Part shown: positions 62,392-64,000 of the stretch, in pieces
Numbering within the stretch: the first letter of the stretch is position 1
Layout: each line of letters opens with the position of its first letter
DNA from: JAGRKR01 sp041397725
Lineage (GTDB): Bacteria > Pseudomonadota > Alphaproteobacteria > Rhizobiales > Hyphomicrobiaceae
Direction of reading: 5' to 3'
Length of the DNA: 64,000 nucleotides
Assembly: GCA_041397725.1 (NCBI GenBank)
Contig: JAWKVZ010000004.1
Coordinates: forward strand, 62,001-126,000
Translations under genes and position numbers: made by a program
Notes under the pieces: generated by a model
Databases searched by the model: none
The model's input: the letters and a program-made list of their open reading frames with translations, nothing else
Told to the model about the DNA's origin: nothing

Positions 62392-64000
62392 TCACGCCGC
62401 CGCGGCCGACCGTTCGACCAGTCTGACGATGTCGGCCATGATGGTGTTGAGTGCGAAGTCCTTGGGTGTGTAGACGGCGGCCACACCCATCGTGCGCAGG
62501 GCCTCGGCGTCCTCCTGCGGGATGATGCCGCCGGCGACGATCGGCACGTCGTCGAGACCTTCTTCACGCATCAGGCTCGCCACCTCCCGGATGAGCGGCA
62601 TGTGGCTGCCGGAGAGGATCGACAGCCCGACCACATGCACGCTCTCGTCGACGGCCGCACGCACGATCTGGCGCGGCGTCAGGCGAATGCCCTCATAGAC
62701 CACGTCCATGCCGGCATCGCGGGCCCGCACGGCGATCTGCTCGGCGCCGTTGGAATGGCCATCGAGGCCGGGCTTGCCGATCAGGATCTTGAGGCGGCGT
62801 CCGAGACGAGACGAGACCGTTTCGACGGCCTGGCGAACACTCTCGAGGCTCTCGTCGCCGCCTTGCCGGCGCGCGAGCCCGACGCCCGTCGGCGCACGGT
62901 ATTCGCCGAACACACGCCGCAACGTGGCGCCCCATTCGCCGGTCGTGACACCCGCCTTGGCGCAGGCGATGGAAGGCTCCATGACGCTGGCGCCGTCCGT
63001 GGCGGCCCGCTCCAGCGCGGCGAGCGCCGCCGCCACGGCCTTGCCGTCACGCGCCTCCCGCCAGGCGACGAGGCGCGCCACCTGTTCCGCCTCGACCGCC
63101 TCGTCCACGGTCACGACGGCGCCCTTGGCCCCGGCATCGAGCGGCGAGGGTTCCGTCTCGGTCCAGCGATTGACGCCGATCACGACCTGCTCGCCCGCCT
63201 CGATGCGGCGCACGCGCTCGGTGTTCGACTCGACGAGCCGGCGCTTCATGTAGTCGATGGCGGCGACCGCGCCGCCCATGCCCGAGATCCGCTCGAGTTC
63301 CGCGCGCGCCTCGACCTTGAGCGCCGCCACCTTGCGGGCGATCTCCGTCGAGCCTTCGAAGATGTCGCCGTACTCGAGGAGATCCGTCTCGTAGGCGAGA
63401 ATCTGCTGGGCTCGCAGCGACCACTGCTGGTCCCACGGTCGCGGCAGGCCCAGCGCCTCGTTCCAGGCCGGCAGTTGCACGGCGCGCGCGCGCGCGCCCT
63501 TGGAGAGCGTGACGGCCAGCATCTCCAGCAGGATGCGATAGACGTTGTTCTCGGGCTGCTGCTCGGTGAGCCCGAGCGAGTTGACCTGCACGCCGTAGCG
63601 GAAGCGGCGCAGCTTGGCATCACGGACGCCGTAGCGCTCGGCCGTCAGCTCGTCCCAAAGCTCGGTGAAGGCCCGGAGCTTGCAGATCTCGGTCACGAAC
63701 CTGAGCCCGGCATTGACGAAGAACGAGATGCGGCCGACGACAGCGGCGAATTCCTCTTCCGCTACCTCGCCCGACGCCGCGACCGTGTCGAGAACGGCGA
63801 AGGCCGTCGCGAGCGCGAAGGCCAGTTCCTCGACCGGCGTCGCTCCGGCTTCCTGCAGGTGGTAGGAGCAGACGTTCACTGGGTTCCATTTGGGCATCTC
63901 GCGACAGGAGAACACGATCGTGTCCTTGATGAGCGCGAGCGACGGCTCCGGCGGGAAGACATAGGTGCCGCGCGACAGGTATTCCTTGATGATGTCGTTC
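62392..64000 (-). CDS. ecm: Ethylmalonyl-CoA mutase, partial (N terminus beyond window)
   Basis: The frame runs off the right edge. About 535 C-terminal codons are present, and the true start is not in the window. The substrate-barrel segment (VFPPEPSLALIKDTIVFS, MPKWNPVNVCSYHLQEAGATPVEELAFALATA) matches MeaA/Ecm of the ethylmalonyl-CoA pathway better than methylmalonyl-CoA mutase. The C-terminal cobalamin domain has the base-off motif DGHSNG in KILIGKPGLDGHSNG and later GGIIPQEDAEAL. Ecm converts ethylmalonyl-CoA to methylsuccinyl-CoA in C2 assimilation without isocitrate lyase. It lies 90 bases upstream of coxS on the same strand. An internal ATG at 63915 would be a false start. Confidence 0.9.
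   Translation of the reverse strand, partial: NDIIKEYLSRGTYVFPPEPSLALIKDTIVFSCREMPKWNPVNVCSYHLQEAGATPVEELAFALATAFAVLDTVAASGEVAEEEFAAVVGRISFFVNAGLRFVTEICKLRAFTELWDELTAERYGVRDAKLRRFRYGVQVNSLGLTEQQPENNVYRILLEMLAVTLSKGARARAVQLPAWNEALGLPRPWDQQWSLRAQQILAYETDLLEYGDIFEGSTEIARKVAALKVEARAELERISGMGGAVAAIDYMKRRLVESNTERVRRIEAGEQVVIGVNRWTETEPSPLDAGAKGAVVTVDEAVEAEQVARLVAWREARDGKAVAAALAALERAATDGASVMEPSIACAKAGVTTGEWGATLRRVFGEYRAPTGVGLARRQGGDESLESVRQAVETVSSRLGRRLKILIGKPGLDGHSNGAEQIAVRARDAGMDVVYEGIRLTPRQIVRAAVDESVHVVGLSILSGSHMPLIREVASLMREEGLDDVPIVAGGIIPQEDAEALRTMGVAAVYTPKDFALNTIMADIVRLVERSAAAA

Overview
The window looks like a chromosomal segment of a GC-rich alphaproteobacterium, most likely of the order Hyphomicrobiales (Rhizobiales). 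The evidence is the block rplU-rpmA-GNAT-obgE-proB-proA-nadD-rsfS-rlmH, a phoR-pstS phosphate locus, a PhyR general-stress regulator with an HWE-type kinase, and an ethylmalonyl-CoA mutase. I cannot name a genus. I saw no phage genes, transposases, rRNA, tRNA or CRISPR array.

Layout. 0-5 kb: pstS and a PhoR-like kinase, a divergent polyphosphate kinase 2 and an SDR. 4.4-12 kb: a minus-strand housekeeping block for ribosome assembly (rlmH, rsfS, obgE, rpmA, rplU), proline synthesis (proA, proB) and NAD synthesis (nadD). It includes one uncharacterised gene between obgE and proB. 12-20.7 kb: an SDR/amidase pair, an isolated hisA, two MFS transporters, a carboxymuconolactone-decarboxylase-like protein, a DUF533 protein and a GntR regulator. 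20.9-25.3 kb: two tiny signal-peptide ORFs, a dimethylformamidase-like large subunit, and an amidase translationally coupled to a 68-residue protein.

25.4-29.9 kb is the most notable part. A thioredoxin-fold protein with a long uncharacterised C-terminal region is followed 2 bases later by a UGSC-family gene. That gene has an in-frame TGA (27181-27183), read here as selenocysteine, with a SECIS-like hairpin just downstream. Next comes a selenophosphate synthetase (SelD) fused to an N-terminal FAD/NAD(P) oxidoreductase domain. Together they form a selenoprotein and selenium-supply cluster. A caller that stops at TGA would split the selenoprotein into two false ORFs.

30-37 kb: an EcfG-like sigma factor divergent from PhyR and an HWE kinase, with no nepR between them; then oligoendopeptidase F and an NtrC-type regulator. 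37-44 kb: an L,D-transpeptidase, an acyl-CoA synthetase, a TauE/SafE permease and propionyl-CoA synthetase. 44-52 kb: ftsK, an aminotransferase, two tandem beta-lactamase-fold hydrolases, and an ammonium transporter preceded by a sigma-54-like promoter. 52-56.3 kb: a Coa1-like membrane protein, several uncharacterised genes including three small secreted Cys-containing proteins, and two tandem Lin0512-family genes. 56.3-64 kb: a coxSLMDE operon for a molybdenum hydroxylase of the form II CoxL type. Upstream of it lies ethylmalonyl-CoA mutase, which runs off the right edge.

Themes: phosphate storage and scavenging (pstS, phoR, ppk2), amide and nitrogen use (two amidases, dimethylformamidase-like enzyme, Amt), C2/C3 assimilation (prpE, ecm), and selenium metabolism (UGSC protein, SelD).
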